Shown one piece after another: positions 17,296 through 25,980 of a stretch of DNA of 64,000 nucleotides (the stretch's first letter is position 1; every line of letters starts with the position of its first letter). The position numbers and the translations under genes are program-made. Below the pieces are notes generated by a model. It was given only the letters and a program-made list of their open reading frames with translations, ran no database searches and was not told where the DNA came from. Source of the DNA: an uncultured beta proteobacterium (GTDB taxonomy: Bacteria > Pseudomonadota > Gammaproteobacteria > Burkholderiales > Burkholderiaceae_C); assembly GCA_903938815.1 (NCBI GenBank), contig CAJAES010000007.1, forward strand, positions 1 through 64,000, in the 5' to 3' direction.

Positions 17296-19605
17296 ATGAG
17301 TTTCCCCCTGGGTTCGCTGCGAGGCGAACCTCTCCCGAGCACCGGCGAGGCCGGCTCCGCCGGTGCGCCCTCCTGGCGCCGCCGCCTGTGGCTGGCCGCC
17401 GGCGCCGTGCTGTGGCTGCTGGCGGCTCTGGCCCTGGCCACCCACCACTCCGCCGACGCCGCGTTCTCCACTTCCGGCGCCGGCGCGCCGCTGCACAACG
17501 CCGTGGGCCGCCTGGGTGCCTGGGGCTCCGACATCCTGTACTTCCTGTTCGGCTTCTCGGCCTGGTGGTGGCTGCCCGTGACGGCCCGCACCTGGCTCTC
17601 GGCGCTCGCCCGCCATCTGCGCGGCGACGACGAAGCCGAGGTCCATCCGGGTGTCTGGGCCGGCTTCGCGCTGCTGATGGCCGCCAGCTGCGCCCTCGAG
17701 TGGACACGCCTGTACCACTGGGAACCGCACCTGCCGGGCCATGCCGGCGGCGTGGTGGGCTATGTCCTGGGGCCGCTTTCGATGACCTGGCTGGGCTTTG
17801 CCGGCTCGGGAGTGCTCTGGATCGCCGCCCTGGTGCTGGGCAGCGCGCTGGCGTTGCGATTCTCCTGGCTGCACGCGGCCGATACGCTGGGTGAGCGCAT
17901 CGACGGCTGGCGGCATCGCCGCCAGGAGCGCGCCGATGCCGCCGAGGATCGACGCATCGGCGAGCAGCTGCTGCGCGAGCGCGAGCAGCTCGTGCAGGAG
18001 GTGCGCGAGGAACTGCCCGAGCACCCGCCCATCGTCATCGAGTCGCCCGTGCTCGAGGTGCCCAAGTCCGAGCGCGTGGCCAAGGAGCGTCAGAAGCCGC
18101 TCTTCGTCGAGCTGGCCGACACCCGCCTGCCCCAGGTCGACCTGCTCGATGCCGCGCCGGGCCGCCAGGAAACGGTGACGCCCGAGACACTGGAGATGAC
18201 CAGCCGCCTGATCGAGAAGAAGCTCAAGGACTTCGGCGTCGAGGTGAGGGTGGTGGCGGCTTCGCCCGGCCCGGTGATCACGCGCTACGAGATCGAGCCC
18301 GCGACCGGCGTGAAGGGCTCGCAGGTCGTGGGCCTGGCCAAGGACCTGGCCCGCTCGCTGTCCCTCATCAGCATCCGCGTCGTCGAGGTGATTCCCGGCA
18401 AGAACTACATGGCTCTGGAACTGCCCAACGCGCGGCGCCAGACCATCCGGCTGGCGGAGATCCTGGGCTCGCAGGTCTACAACGACGCCTCGTCCATGCT
18501 GACCATGGGCCTCGGAAAGGACATCGTCGGCAACCCCATCGTGGCCGACCTGGCCAGGATGCCGCACTGCCTGGTGGCCGGCACCACGGGTTCGGGCAAG
18601 TCGGTGGGCATCAACGCGATGATCCTCAGCCTGCTCTACAAGGCCGAGGCGCGCGACGTGCGACTGATCCTGATCGACCCGAAGATGCTCGAGATGAGCG
18701 TCTACGAGGGCATTCCGCACCTGCTGGCTCCGGTCGTCACCGACATGAAGCAGGCCGCCAACGCGCTGAACTGGTGCGTGGGCGAGATGGAGCGCCGCTA
18801 CAAGCTGATGAGCAAGATGGGCGTGCGCCAGCTCACCGGCTACAACCGCAAGATCGACGACGCCGCCGCCCGGGGCGAGAAGATCGGCAACCCCTTCAGC
18901 CTGACCCCGGACGCCCCCGAGCCTCTGGAGCGGCTGCCGCACATCGTGGTCGTGATCGACGAACTGGCCGACCTGATGATGGTGGTCGGCAAGAAGATCG
19001 AGGAACTCATCGCACGGCTGGCGCAGAAGGCGCGCGCGGCTGGCATCCACCTGATCCTGGCGACGCAGCGGCCCAGCGTGGACGTGATCACCGGCCTGAT
19101 CAAGGCCAACATCCCCACCCGGCTCAGCTTCCAGGTCAGCAGCAAGATCGACAGCCGCACCATCCTCGACCAGATGGGCGCCGAGGCCTTGCTGGGGCAG
19201 GGCGACATGCTCTACCTGACCCCCGGCGCCGGTGTGCCGGTGCGGGTTCACGGCGCCTTTGTCAGCGACGACGAGGTCCACCGCGTTGTGGAGTATCTGA
19301 AGACGCAGGGCGAACCCAACTACATCGAGGGCATCCTCGAGGGCGGGGTGCTCGAAGGCGAGGCCGATGCGGGTGGCGGCGGCGCTCCCGGCGGCGGCGA
19401 CGCCGAGAGCGACCCCATGTACGACCAGGCCGTGGCCATCGTGCTGCAGCACCGCAAGGCCTCGATCTCCCTCGTGCAACGCCATCTGCGCATCGGCTAC
19501 AACCGCGCCGCCCGTCTGCTCGAGCAGATGGAGAAATCCGGCCTGGTCGGCGCCCTGGCCACCAATGGCAGCCGCGAACTGCTGCTGCCCAAGCGAGACG
19601 AATGA
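17296..19605 (+). CDS. ftsK: DNA translocase FtsK
   Basis: A 769-residue septal DNA pump that moves chromosome dimers to the division site and activates XerCD. Four hydrophobic segments lie in the first 200 residues, followed by a short acidic linker of about 90 residues (E. coli FtsK has a very long one). The motor has Walker A GTTGSGKS at 429-436 and Walker [15 protein letters not shown]. The C-terminal gamma winged helix, which reads the KOPS polarity sequence, starts near 706 ([11 protein letters not shown]). The stop overlaps the lolA start as ATGA. A CACAAT box is 7 nt before its start. Confidence 0.97.
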   Translation: MSFPLGSLRGEPLPSTGEAGSAGAPSWRRRLWLAAGAVLWLLAALALATHHSADAAFSTSGAGAPLHNAVGRLGAWGSDILYFLFGFSAWWWLPVTARTWLSALARHLRGDDEAEVHPGVWAGFALLMAASCALEWTRLYHWEPHLPGHAGGVVGYVLGPLSMTWLGFAGSGVLWIAALVLGSALALRFSWLHAADTLGERIDGWRHRRQERADAAEDRRIGEQLLREREQLVQEVREELPEHPPIVIESPVLEVPKSERVAKERQKPLFVELADTRLPQVDLLDAAPGRQETVTPETLEMTSRLIEKKLKDFGVEVRVVAASPGPVITRYEIEPATGVKGSQVVGLAKDLARSLSLISIRVVEVIPGKNYMALELPNARRQTIRLAEILGSQVYNDASSMLTMGLGKDIVGNPIVADLARMPHCLVAGTTGSGKSVGINAMILSLLYKAEARDVRLILIDPKMLEMSVYEGIPHLLAPVVTDMKQAANALNWCVGEMERRYKLMSKMGVRQLTGYNRKIDDAAARGEKIGNPFSLTPDAPEPLERLPHIVVVIDELADLMMVVGKKIEELIARLAQKARAAGIHLILATQRPSVDVITGLIKANIPTRLSFQVSSKIDSRTILDQMGAEALLGQGDMLYLTPGAGVPVRVHGAFVSDDEVHRVVEYLKTQGEPNYIEGILEGGVLEGEADAGGGGAPGGGDAESDPMYDQAVAIVLQHRKASISLVQRHLRIGYNRAARLLEQMEKSGLVGALATNGSRELLLPKRDE

Positions 19606-20210
19606 AGCGATTCCTGACCACTGCCGTGCTGAGCCTGGCCGCCTTCGCGGCGCAGGCCGACGCCGTCGACCGCCTGCGCGAGTTCGTGCGCGACGCCCGC
19701 AGCGGCCGCGCCACGTTCACGCAGACCGTGACACCGGCGGACGGTTCTCGCGCCAAGGTCTCGTCGGGCACCTTCGAGTTCTCGCGCCCCGACCGGTTCC
19801 GCTTCGACTACCTCAAGCCCTACCCGCAGAGCATCGTCGCCGACGGCCAGAAGGTCTGGATGCACGACCCCGACCTGAACCAGGTCACGGTGCGCAAGGT
19901 CGATCAGGCGCTGGGCGCCACGCCCGCCGCCCTGCTGGCCGGCAACACGCTGGAGCGCGACTTCACGCTCAGCGCCCAGCCCGCGCGGGATGGCCTGGAC
20001 TGGGCGCGTGCCACGCCCAAGGCGGCCGACGGCGGCTTCCAGTGGATGGCCGTGGGCTTTCGCGGCGCGCAACTCGCCTCGGTCGAGATCCTCGACCGTT
20101 TCGGGCAGCGGACCCGGCTCGTGCTCGACACGATGACGCCCAACGCGGTGCTGGCGCCGGAGCGCTTCCGCTTCGTGCCGCCCGCCGGGGCCGACGTGCT
20201 CGAGCAGTAG
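19602..20210 (+). CDS. lolA: Outer-membrane lipoprotein carrier protein LolA
   Basis: A 202-residue periplasmic chaperone that carries lipoproteins from LolCDE to LolB. The signal peptide covers residues 1-19 (cleavage A-Q-A). The mature part shows the LolA pattern: [53 protein letters not shown], and [19 protein letters not shown] at the end. It is coupled to ftsK by a 4-base overlap and ends one base before rarA. Confidence 0.95.
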   Translation: MKRFLTTAVLSLAAFAAQADAVDRLREFVRDARSGRATFTQTVTPADGSRAKVSSGTFEFSRPDRFRFDYLKPYPQSIVADGQKVWMHDPDLNQVTVRKVDQALGATPAALLAGNTLERDFTLSAQPARDGLDWARATPKAADGGFQWMAVGFRGAQLASVEILDRFGQRTRLVLDTMTPNAVLAPERFRFVPPAGADVLEQ

Positions 20211-20211
20211 C

Positions 20212-21513
20212 GTGCCCGGCCTGTTCGACGAGGCGCCGCCGCCGGCCCCGCTGGCCGAGCGCCTGCGGCCGAAGACCCTGGCCGACGTCATCGGCCAGAC
20301 CCACCTGCTGGCCCCCGGCAAGCCGCTCCATGCCGCGCTGGCCACGGGCCGCCTGCACTCCATGATCCTCTGGGGCCCGCCGGGCGTGGGCAAGACCACC
20401 CTCGCGCGACTGGTGGCCCACGCCAGCGATGCGATGTTCATCACGCTGTCGGCGGTGCTGGCCGGCGTGAAGGACATCCGCGAGGCCGTGGAGCGCGCCG
20501 AGCATGCCCGCGTCTCGGGGCGGCGCACGGTGGTCTTCGTCGACGAGGTGCACCGCTTCAACAAGGCGCAGCAGGATGCCTTCCTGCCCCACGTCGAGTC
20601 GGGCCTGTTCCTGTTCATTGGCGCCACCACCGAGAACCCCTCGTTCGAGGTGAACTCCGCGCTGCTGTCGCGCGCCACGGTGCACGTGCTGAAGTCGCTC
20701 GATGCCGTGGAGCTGGCCGCGCTGATCGTGCGGGCGCAGGCCGAACTGCAGGCGCCGCCGATGACCGCGGCCGCGCGCTACCGGCTCGTGGCCTTCGCGG
20801 ACGGTGATGCACGCCGGTTCCTGAACGCCTACGAGAACCTGGCCGCGCTGGCCGAGGGCCGGCCCGAGATCGACGAAGCGCTGCTCGAATCGGCGCTCGG
20901 CGAACTGCTGCGCCGCTACGACAAGGACGGCGACCAGTTTTTCGACGCCATCTCGGCGCTGCACAAGAGCGTGCGCGGGAGCGACCCCGACGCGGCCCTC
21001 TACTGGCTGGCGCGCATGCTCGACGGCGGCGTGGACCCGCGCTACGTGGCGCGCCGCGTGTTGCGCATGGCCAGCGAGGACATCGGCCTGGCCGACCCCC
21101 GCGGCCTGCAGGTGGCGTCCGCCGCGGCTGCCGTCTACGAGCGGCTGGGCTCGCCCGAAGGCGAGCTGGCGCTGGCCGAGGCCGTGGTCTTCCTGGCCGT
21201 TGCGCCGAAGTCGAACGCCGTCTACAAGGCCTGGAACAGCGCGCGCGACCTCGTCAGGCGCGACGGCACCCGGCCGGTGCCCGCGCACCTGCGCAACGCA
21301 CCCACCCGGCTGATGAAAGACCTCGGCCACGGTGCCGACTATCGCTACGCGCACGACGAGGCCGACGGCTACGCGGCGGGCGAGAACTACTGGCCCGACG
21401 GCATGGCGCCGCAGCGCTTCTACGCGCCCGTGCCGCGTGGGCTGGAATTGCGCATCGGCGAACGTCTGGCCGAACTGCGCGCCCGCGACGCCGAGGCGAA
21501 GAAGACTCGCTGA
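20212..21513 (+). CDS. rarA: Replication-associated recombination ATPase RarA (MgsA)
   Basis: A 433-residue AAA+ ATPase of the clamp-loader-like RarA/WRNIP1 family, acting at stalled replication forks. Walker A is WGPPGVGKTT, Walker B is VVFVDEVHRFNK, sensor 1 is GATTENPSF, and the C-terminal tetramerisation region has RMASEDIGLADPR and HLRNAPTRLMK. The start is GTG at the base after the lolA stop. ftsK-lolA-rarA is a well-known gene order. Confidence 0.95.
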   Translation: MPGLFDEAPPPAPLAERLRPKTLADVIGQTHLLAPGKPLHAALATGRLHSMILWGPPGVGKTTLARLVAHASDAMFITLSAVLAGVKDIREAVERAEHARVSGRRTVVFVDEVHRFNKAQQDAFLPHVESGLFLFIGATTENPSFEVNSALLSRATVHVLKSLDAVELAALIVRAQAELQAPPMTAAARYRLVAFADGDARRFLNAYENLAALAEGRPEIDEALLESALGELLRRYDKDGDQFFDAISALHKSVRGSDPDAALYWLARMLDGGVDPRYVARRVLRMASEDIGLADPRGLQVASAAAAVYERLGSPEGELALAEAVVFLAVAPKSNAVYKAWNSARDLVRRDGTRPVPAHLRNAPTRLMKDLGHGADYRYAHDEADGYAAGENYWPDGMAPQRFYAPVPRGLELRIGERLAELRARDAEAKKTR

Positions 21514-21700
21514 CTCGCGCCTGCTACTGGCAGATGTTCGGGCGTGAGGGGGAAACTCCCCGAATCCTGGCGGCTGGGCGCTACCTACAATGCGACCGGC
21601 CCGCACACGGCGAGCTTCTTGCTAACCCCATGAAGCCTCGCCCTGACCGCAGGGCGGCGTGCTGCGTCAAGCGTGGCATGACAACACGGAGACCCCCTCG

Positions 21701-22624
21701 ATGGAAATCTTCCTTCAACAGATCATCAACGGTCTGGTGCTCGGCAGCATGTATGCGCTGGTGGCACTCGGCTACACGATGGTCTACGGCATCATCGGCC
21801 TGATCAACTTCGCGCACGGCGAAGTGCTGATGGTGGGCGCCCTGACCAGCTGGACGGTCGTGACCCTGCTGGCCGAGTCAGGCATGCCGGGCTGGCTGAT
21901 CATGCTGCTGTCCCTGATATGCGCCATCGTGATCTGCGCGGCGTTGAACTTCACCATCGAGAAGGCCGCGTACCGGCCGCTGCGCAGCGCGCCGCGGCTG
22001 GCGCCGCTGATCACCGCGATGGGCATGAGCCTGCTGCTGCAGACGCTGGCCATGATCATCTGGAAGCCGAACCCCAAGCCGTACCCGCTGCTGCTGCCGA
22101 CCGACCCGATCCCCATCGGGGGCGCCGTCATCAGCGTCACCCAGTGCCTGATCCTCGGCGTCACGGTCTCTGTGCTGGCCGCGCTGACGTACCTGGTCAA
22201 CCGCACCAAGCTCGGCCGCGCGATGCGCGCCACCGCCGAGAACCCCCGTGTCGCGGCACTGATGGGCGTGCGGCCCGACATCGTCATCTCGGCCACCTTC
22301 ATCATCGGTGCGGCGCTGGCCGCCGTGGCCGGCGTGATGTGGGCCGCGAACTACGGTACCGTGCAGCATTCCATGGGCTTTCTGCCGGGCCTCAAGGCTT
22401 TCACGGCCGCCGTGCTGGGCGGCATCGGCAACCTGGCGGGCGCCGTCGTGGGCGGTGTCCTGCTCGGGCTGGTGGAGGCCATCGGAGCGGGCTATCTCGG
22501 TGAGCTCACCGGGGGCGTGCTCGGCAGCCACTATGCCGACATCTTCGCCTTCGTCGCACTGATCCTCGTGCTGACGCTGCGCCCGCAGGGCCTGCTCGGC
22601 GAACGCGTGGCCGACCGCGCCTGA
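21701..22624 (+). CDS. livH: Branched-chain amino acid-type ABC permease LivH
   Basis: A 307-residue inner-membrane permease with about eight helices. The start MEIFLQQIINGLVLGSMYALVALGYTMVYG and the GLINFAHGE segment are typical of LivH. The EAA-like loop near ENPRVAALMGVRPDIVI contacts the ATPases. An in-frame ATG 42 bp upstream is possible but lies outside the family pattern. It is the first of four genes (livHMGF) with close spacing; a TACAAT box lies about 115 bp upstream. No livJ or livK binding-protein gene is in the operon, so substrate is unproven. Confidence 0.92.
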   Translation: MEIFLQQIINGLVLGSMYALVALGYTMVYGIIGLINFAHGEVLMVGALTSWTVVTLLAESGMPGWLIMLLSLICAIVICAALNFTIEKAAYRPLRSAPRLAPLITAMGMSLLLQTLAMIIWKPNPKPYPLLLPTDPIPIGGAVISVTQCLILGVTVSVLAALTYLVNRTKLGRAMRATAENPRVAALMGVRPDIVISATFIIGAALAAVAGVMWAANYGTVQHSMGFLPGLKAFTAAVLGGIGNLAGAVVGGVLLGLVEAIGAGYLGELTGGVLGSHYADIFAFVALILVLTLRPQGLLGERVADRA

Positions 22625-22641
22625 GGCCCAAGGAAAACATC

Positions 22642-23742
22642 ATGAAGAACAAGCTGATCGTCTTCTTCCTGTGCGCCATCGGGCTGCTGGCGCTGCCCCT
22701 GCTGATGCAGGCCAGCGGCCTGGGCGCCGGCTGGGTCCGCATCCTGACACTGTCGATGCTCTATGTCCTGCTCGCGCTCGGGCTGAACATCGTGGTCGGC
22801 TACGCCGGCCTGCTCGACCTGGGTTTCGTCGCGTTCTACGCCGTGGGCGCCTACATGTACGCGCTGCTCGCCAGCCCGCACCTGTTCGAGAACTTCCCCT
22901 GGATTGCCGCGATGTTCCCGAACGGCATGCACACGCCGATCTGGCTCGTCATACCGCTGGCGGCGGCGCTGGCGGCATTGGCGGGCGTGTTGCTCGGCAC
23001 CCCGGTGCTCAAGCTGCGCGGCGACTACCTCGCCATCGTGACGCTCGGCTTCGGCGAGATCATCCGCGTGTTCATGAACAACCTCGAGCACCCGGTCAAC
23101 ATCACCAACGGCCCGCGCGGGCTGGACCGCATCGACCCGATGACCCTCGGGCCGCAGGGCGATCCCTGGATCAACTTCGGGCAGAAGTTCGAGATCTGGG
23201 GCTTCACCATCCCCTCGGTCACGATGTACTACTACCTGTTCCTGACCCTGGTGGTGTTCAGCGTGATCATCTGCCATCGGCTCGAGACCAGCCGCATCGG
23301 ACGCGCCTGGATGGCCATCCGGGAGGACGAGATCGCCGCCAAGGCCATGGGCATCAACACCCGCAACATGAAGCTGCTGGCTTTCGGCATGGGCGCCACT
23401 TTCGGCGGTGTGTCGGGTTCGATGTTCGCCGCCTTCCAGGGCTTCGTCTCGCCGGAGTCGTTCAGCCTGATGGAGAGCGTGATGATCGTCGCCATGATCG
23501 TGCTGGGCGGCCTCGGTCACCTGCCGGGCGTCATCCTCGGCGCGGTGCTGCTGTCGGCGCTGCCCGAGGTGCTGCGCTATGTCGCCGGGCCGCTGCAGCA
23601 GATGACGGACGGCCGCCTCGATGCATCCATCCTGCGCCAGCTGCTGATCGCCACCGCGATGATCTCCATCATGCTGCTGCGTCCGCGCGGCCTGTGGCCC
23701 AGCCCCGAGCACGGCAAGGCCGCGCCGGCGGCCACCCGCTGA
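22642..23742 (+). CDS. livM: Branched-chain amino acid-type ABC permease LivM
   Basis: A 366-residue inner-membrane permease and partner of LivH. The first half has the LNIVVGYAGLLDLGFVAFYAVGAY segment, and RGDYLAIVTLGFGEIIRV and AAKAMGINTRNMKLLAFGMGA match the family. Periplasmic loop sequence around IDPMTLGPQGDPWINF is specific. It starts 17 bp after livH, with AAGGA ahead of the ATG. Confidence 0.93.
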   Translation: MKNKLIVFFLCAIGLLALPLLMQASGLGAGWVRILTLSMLYVLLALGLNIVVGYAGLLDLGFVAFYAVGAYMYALLASPHLFENFPWIAAMFPNGMHTPIWLVIPLAAALAALAGVLLGTPVLKLRGDYLAIVTLGFGEIIRVFMNNLEHPVNITNGPRGLDRIDPMTLGPQGDPWINFGQKFEIWGFTIPSVTMYYYLFLTLVVFSVIICHRLETSRIGRAWMAIREDEIAAKAMGINTRNMKLLAFGMGATFGGVSGSMFAAFQGFVSPESFSLMESVMIVAMIVLGGLGHLPGVILGAVLLSALPEVLRYVAGPLQQMTDGRLDASILRQLLIATAMISIMLLRPRGLWPSPEHGKAAPAATR

Positions 23743-23755
23743 AGGAGCGCGAAGC

Positions 23756-24532
23756 ATGAGCGAAATCGTTCTCCAGGTTCAGGGCGTCTCCAAGCGCTTC
23801 GGCGGGCTGCAGGCCCTGTCGGACGTGGGCGTCACCATCCGCCAGGGTCAGGTCTATGGCCTGATCGGCCCCAACGGCGCCGGCAAGACCACCTTCTTCA
23901 ACGTCATCACAGGGCTCTACACGCCCGACGGCGGCAGCTTCGAGCTCGGCGGCGAGACCTACAAGCCGCAGGCCGTGCACCAGGTGGCCAAGGCCGGCAT
24001 CGCGCGCACCTTCCAGAACATCCGGCTCTTCGCCGAGATGACGGCGCTCGAGAACGTGATGGTCGGGCGCCACGTGCGCACCCATTCGGGCCTGATCGGG
24101 GCCGTCTTCCGCACCGGGAGCTTCAAGGCCGAGGAGGCCGCGATCGCGCAGCGCGCCCAGGAACTGCTCGATTACGTCGGCATCGGGCACTACGCCGAGT
24201 ACAAGGCGCGCACCTTGTCGTACGGCGACCAGCGCCGCCTGGAGATCGCCCGCGCGCTGGCCACCGACCCGAAGCTGATCGCGCTGGACGAGCCCGCCGC
24301 CGGCATGAACGCCACCGAGAAGGTGGTGCTGCGCGAGCTGATCGACCGCATCCGCAACGACGGCCGCACCATCCTGCTGATCGAGCACGACGTGAAGCTC
24401 GTGATGGGCCTGTGCGACCGCGTCACCGTGCTCGACTACGGCAAGCAGATCGCCGAGGGCACGCCCGCGGACGTGCAACGCAACGACAAGGTGATCGAGG
24501 CTTACCTCGGCGCCGGCCACAAGGCGCACTGA
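23756..24532 (+). CDS. livG: ABC transporter ATPase LivG
   Basis: A 258-residue ATPase. Walker A GPNGAGKTT, signature LSYGDQRRLEIARALA, Walker B LIALDEPAAGM and switch histidine IEHDVKLVM are complete. The loop PKLIALDEPAAGMNATEK and the C-terminal IEAYLGAGH match LivG. A GAAGGAGCG sequence precedes the start by about 10 nt. Confidence 0.95.
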   Translation: MSEIVLQVQGVSKRFGGLQALSDVGVTIRQGQVYGLIGPNGAGKTTFFNVITGLYTPDGGSFELGGETYKPQAVHQVAKAGIARTFQNIRLFAEMTALENVMVGRHVRTHSGLIGAVFRTGSFKAEEAAIAQRAQELLDYVGIGHYAEYKARTLSYGDQRRLEIARALATDPKLIALDEPAAGMNATEKVVLRELIDRIRNDGRTILLIEHDVKLVMGLCDRVTVLDYGKQIAEGTPADVQRNDKVIEAYLGAGHKAH

Positions 24533-24533
24533 C

Positions 24534-25247
24534 ATGACGACCGTATTCCTCAAGGTCAAGGGCTTGAAGGTCGCCTACGGCGGCATCCAGGCCGTGAAGG
24601 GCGTGGACTTCGAGGTCCACGAGGGCGAACTGGTCAGCCTGATCGGCGCCAACGGCGCCGGCAAGACCACCACGCTGAAGGCCATCACCGGCACGCAGCC
24701 CGTGGCCATGGGCGAGATCGAGTATCTCGGCAGGTCCATCAAGGGGCAGGGCGCCTGGGACCTGGTCAAGCAGGGGCTGGTGATGGTGCCCGAAGGCCGC
24801 GGCACTTTCACCCGGATGTCGATCACCGAGAACCTGCTGATGGGCGCCTATGTGCGTAACGACGCCGAGGTCGAGGCCGACATCGAGAAGGTCTTCGCGA
24901 TCTTCCCGCGCCTGAAGGAGCGTGCCAAGCAGCTCGCCGGCACCATGAGCGGCGGCGAGCAGCAGATGCTGGCCATGGGCCGCGCGCTGATGGCGCGCCC
25001 CAAGGTGCTCCTGCTCGACGAGCCTTCGATGGGCCTGAGCCCCATCATGGTGGACAAGATCTTCGAGGTCGTGGCCGACATCCACAGCCGCGGCACCACG
25101 GTGATGCTCGTCGAGCAGAACGCCAGCCGCGCACTCGCGCTGGCCAATCGCGGCTACGTGATGGATTCCGGCGAGATCACGATGAGCGGCGACGCCAAGA
25201 TCCTGCTGAACGACCCGAAGGTCCGGGCCGCCTACCTGGGCGAGTGA
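24534..25247 (+). CDS. livF: ABC transporter ATPase LivF
   Basis: A 237-residue ATPase, second of the heterodimer. Walker A GANGAGKTT, signature MSGGEQQMLAMGRALM, Walker B VLLLDEPSMGLSPIMV and the LivF-type final segment VRAAYLGE are present. It starts one base after the livG stop and ends the livHMGF group. Confidence 0.95.
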   Translation: MTTVFLKVKGLKVAYGGIQAVKGVDFEVHEGELVSLIGANGAGKTTTLKAITGTQPVAMGEIEYLGRSIKGQGAWDLVKQGLVMVPEGRGTFTRMSITENLLMGAYVRNDAEVEADIEKVFAIFPRLKERAKQLAGTMSGGEQQMLAMGRALMARPKVLLLDEPSMGLSPIMVDKIFEVVADIHSRGTTVMLVEQNASRALALANRGYVMDSGEITMSGDAKILLNDPKVRAAYLGE

Positions 25248-25263
25248 GCCGGCCTGGCTGGCC

Positions 25264-25860
25264 TCAGCCGTTGCCGGGTGGTAACGGCGCCTGCAGCAGC
25301 CGCTCCACGAGGCGGGCGCGTTCCTCGCGCTGGGAAACGGAGCCTTGCGCCGACAGCAGGGATTCCGCCACCTCGTAGCTGTAGAGCAGGAACGCCCGGC
25401 TGCGCGCCTCGACCACCGGGAAACCCATGGACGAGAACACCTGCGAGATGTAGGCGATGCGCGCCGAGTCGGCCTCGTCGACGAAGGCCCGCGCCATCTC
25501 GTCGCGCCGGGCCCACGCGCGGATGGCCAGCTCGATGCGGGCGGCCCGGGCTGCGGAGCGGCCGCGAAAGGGCAGCGAGATCAGGTCGCGCAGCTGTTCG
25601 CGCGGGTCGTCGTGTGCGCTTTCCAGGCGCCGCGTGAGCTGCTCGGTGGCCAGCGCGCGCCAGGTCTGAAGCACGGCGCGCAGCAGGTCTTCACGGTCGC
25701 GGAAGTGCCAGTAGAAGCTGCCCCGCGTGACCTTCAGCGTGCGCGCCAGCACATCCACTCGAACGCTGTCGATGCCGTGGTCCACCAGCACCTCGGTGGC
25801 GGCGGTGATCCATCGCTCGGGCGTGAGCGAGGTGCGGCTGCGATCGGTCCCGGAATCCAT
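25264..25860 (-). CDS. TetR family transcriptional regulator
   Basis: A 198-residue repressor. The DNA-binding helix-turn-helix (about residues 28-60) reads VDVLARTLKVTRGSFYWHFRDREDLLRAVL, the usual TetR pattern with F-Y-W-H-F. The C-terminal ligand domain is helical and not recognised. It is transcribed away from the CoA ligase gene, and a perfect palindrome lies between them near the ligase start, so it most likely controls the aromatic catabolic operon, with a CoA thioester or the free acid as effector (inference). Confidence 0.93.
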   Translation of the reverse strand: MDSGTDRSRTSLTPERWITAATEVLVDHGIDSVRVDVLARTLKVTRGSFYWHFRDREDLLRAVLQTWRALATEQLTRRLESAHDDPREQLRDLISLPFRGRSAARAARIELAIRAWARRDEMARAFVDEADSARIAYISQVFSSMGFPVVEARSRAFLLYSYEVAESLLSAQGSVSQREERARLVERLLQAPLPPGNG

Positions 25861-25955
25861 GTCCGCGAGGATGCGGACATGCAGCACTGTATGGAAGTTC
25901 GTGAAAACCCTGTGTTGCTGCAGAAAAAGCGTCACTACCATCCGCTCCCTAAGCA

Positions 25956-25971
25956 CATACACATGTGTATG
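25956..25971. promoter_or_regulatory. Palindrome, candidate TetR operator
   Basis: Perfect 16-bp palindrome catacacatgtgtatg. It lies 10 bp before the ATG of the CoA ligase and runs into its ribosome-binding site (GGAGA, five bases before the ATG). Its place between the divergent TetR and ligase genes and its AT-rich core fit a TetR operator. Binding is inferred, not seen. Confidence 0.6.
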
Positions 25972-25980
25972 GAGACACGC

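Noticed and set aside
17242..19485. Antisense open frame of 747 codons over ftsK
   Set aside because: It mirrors ftsK codons and has no recognisable domain.
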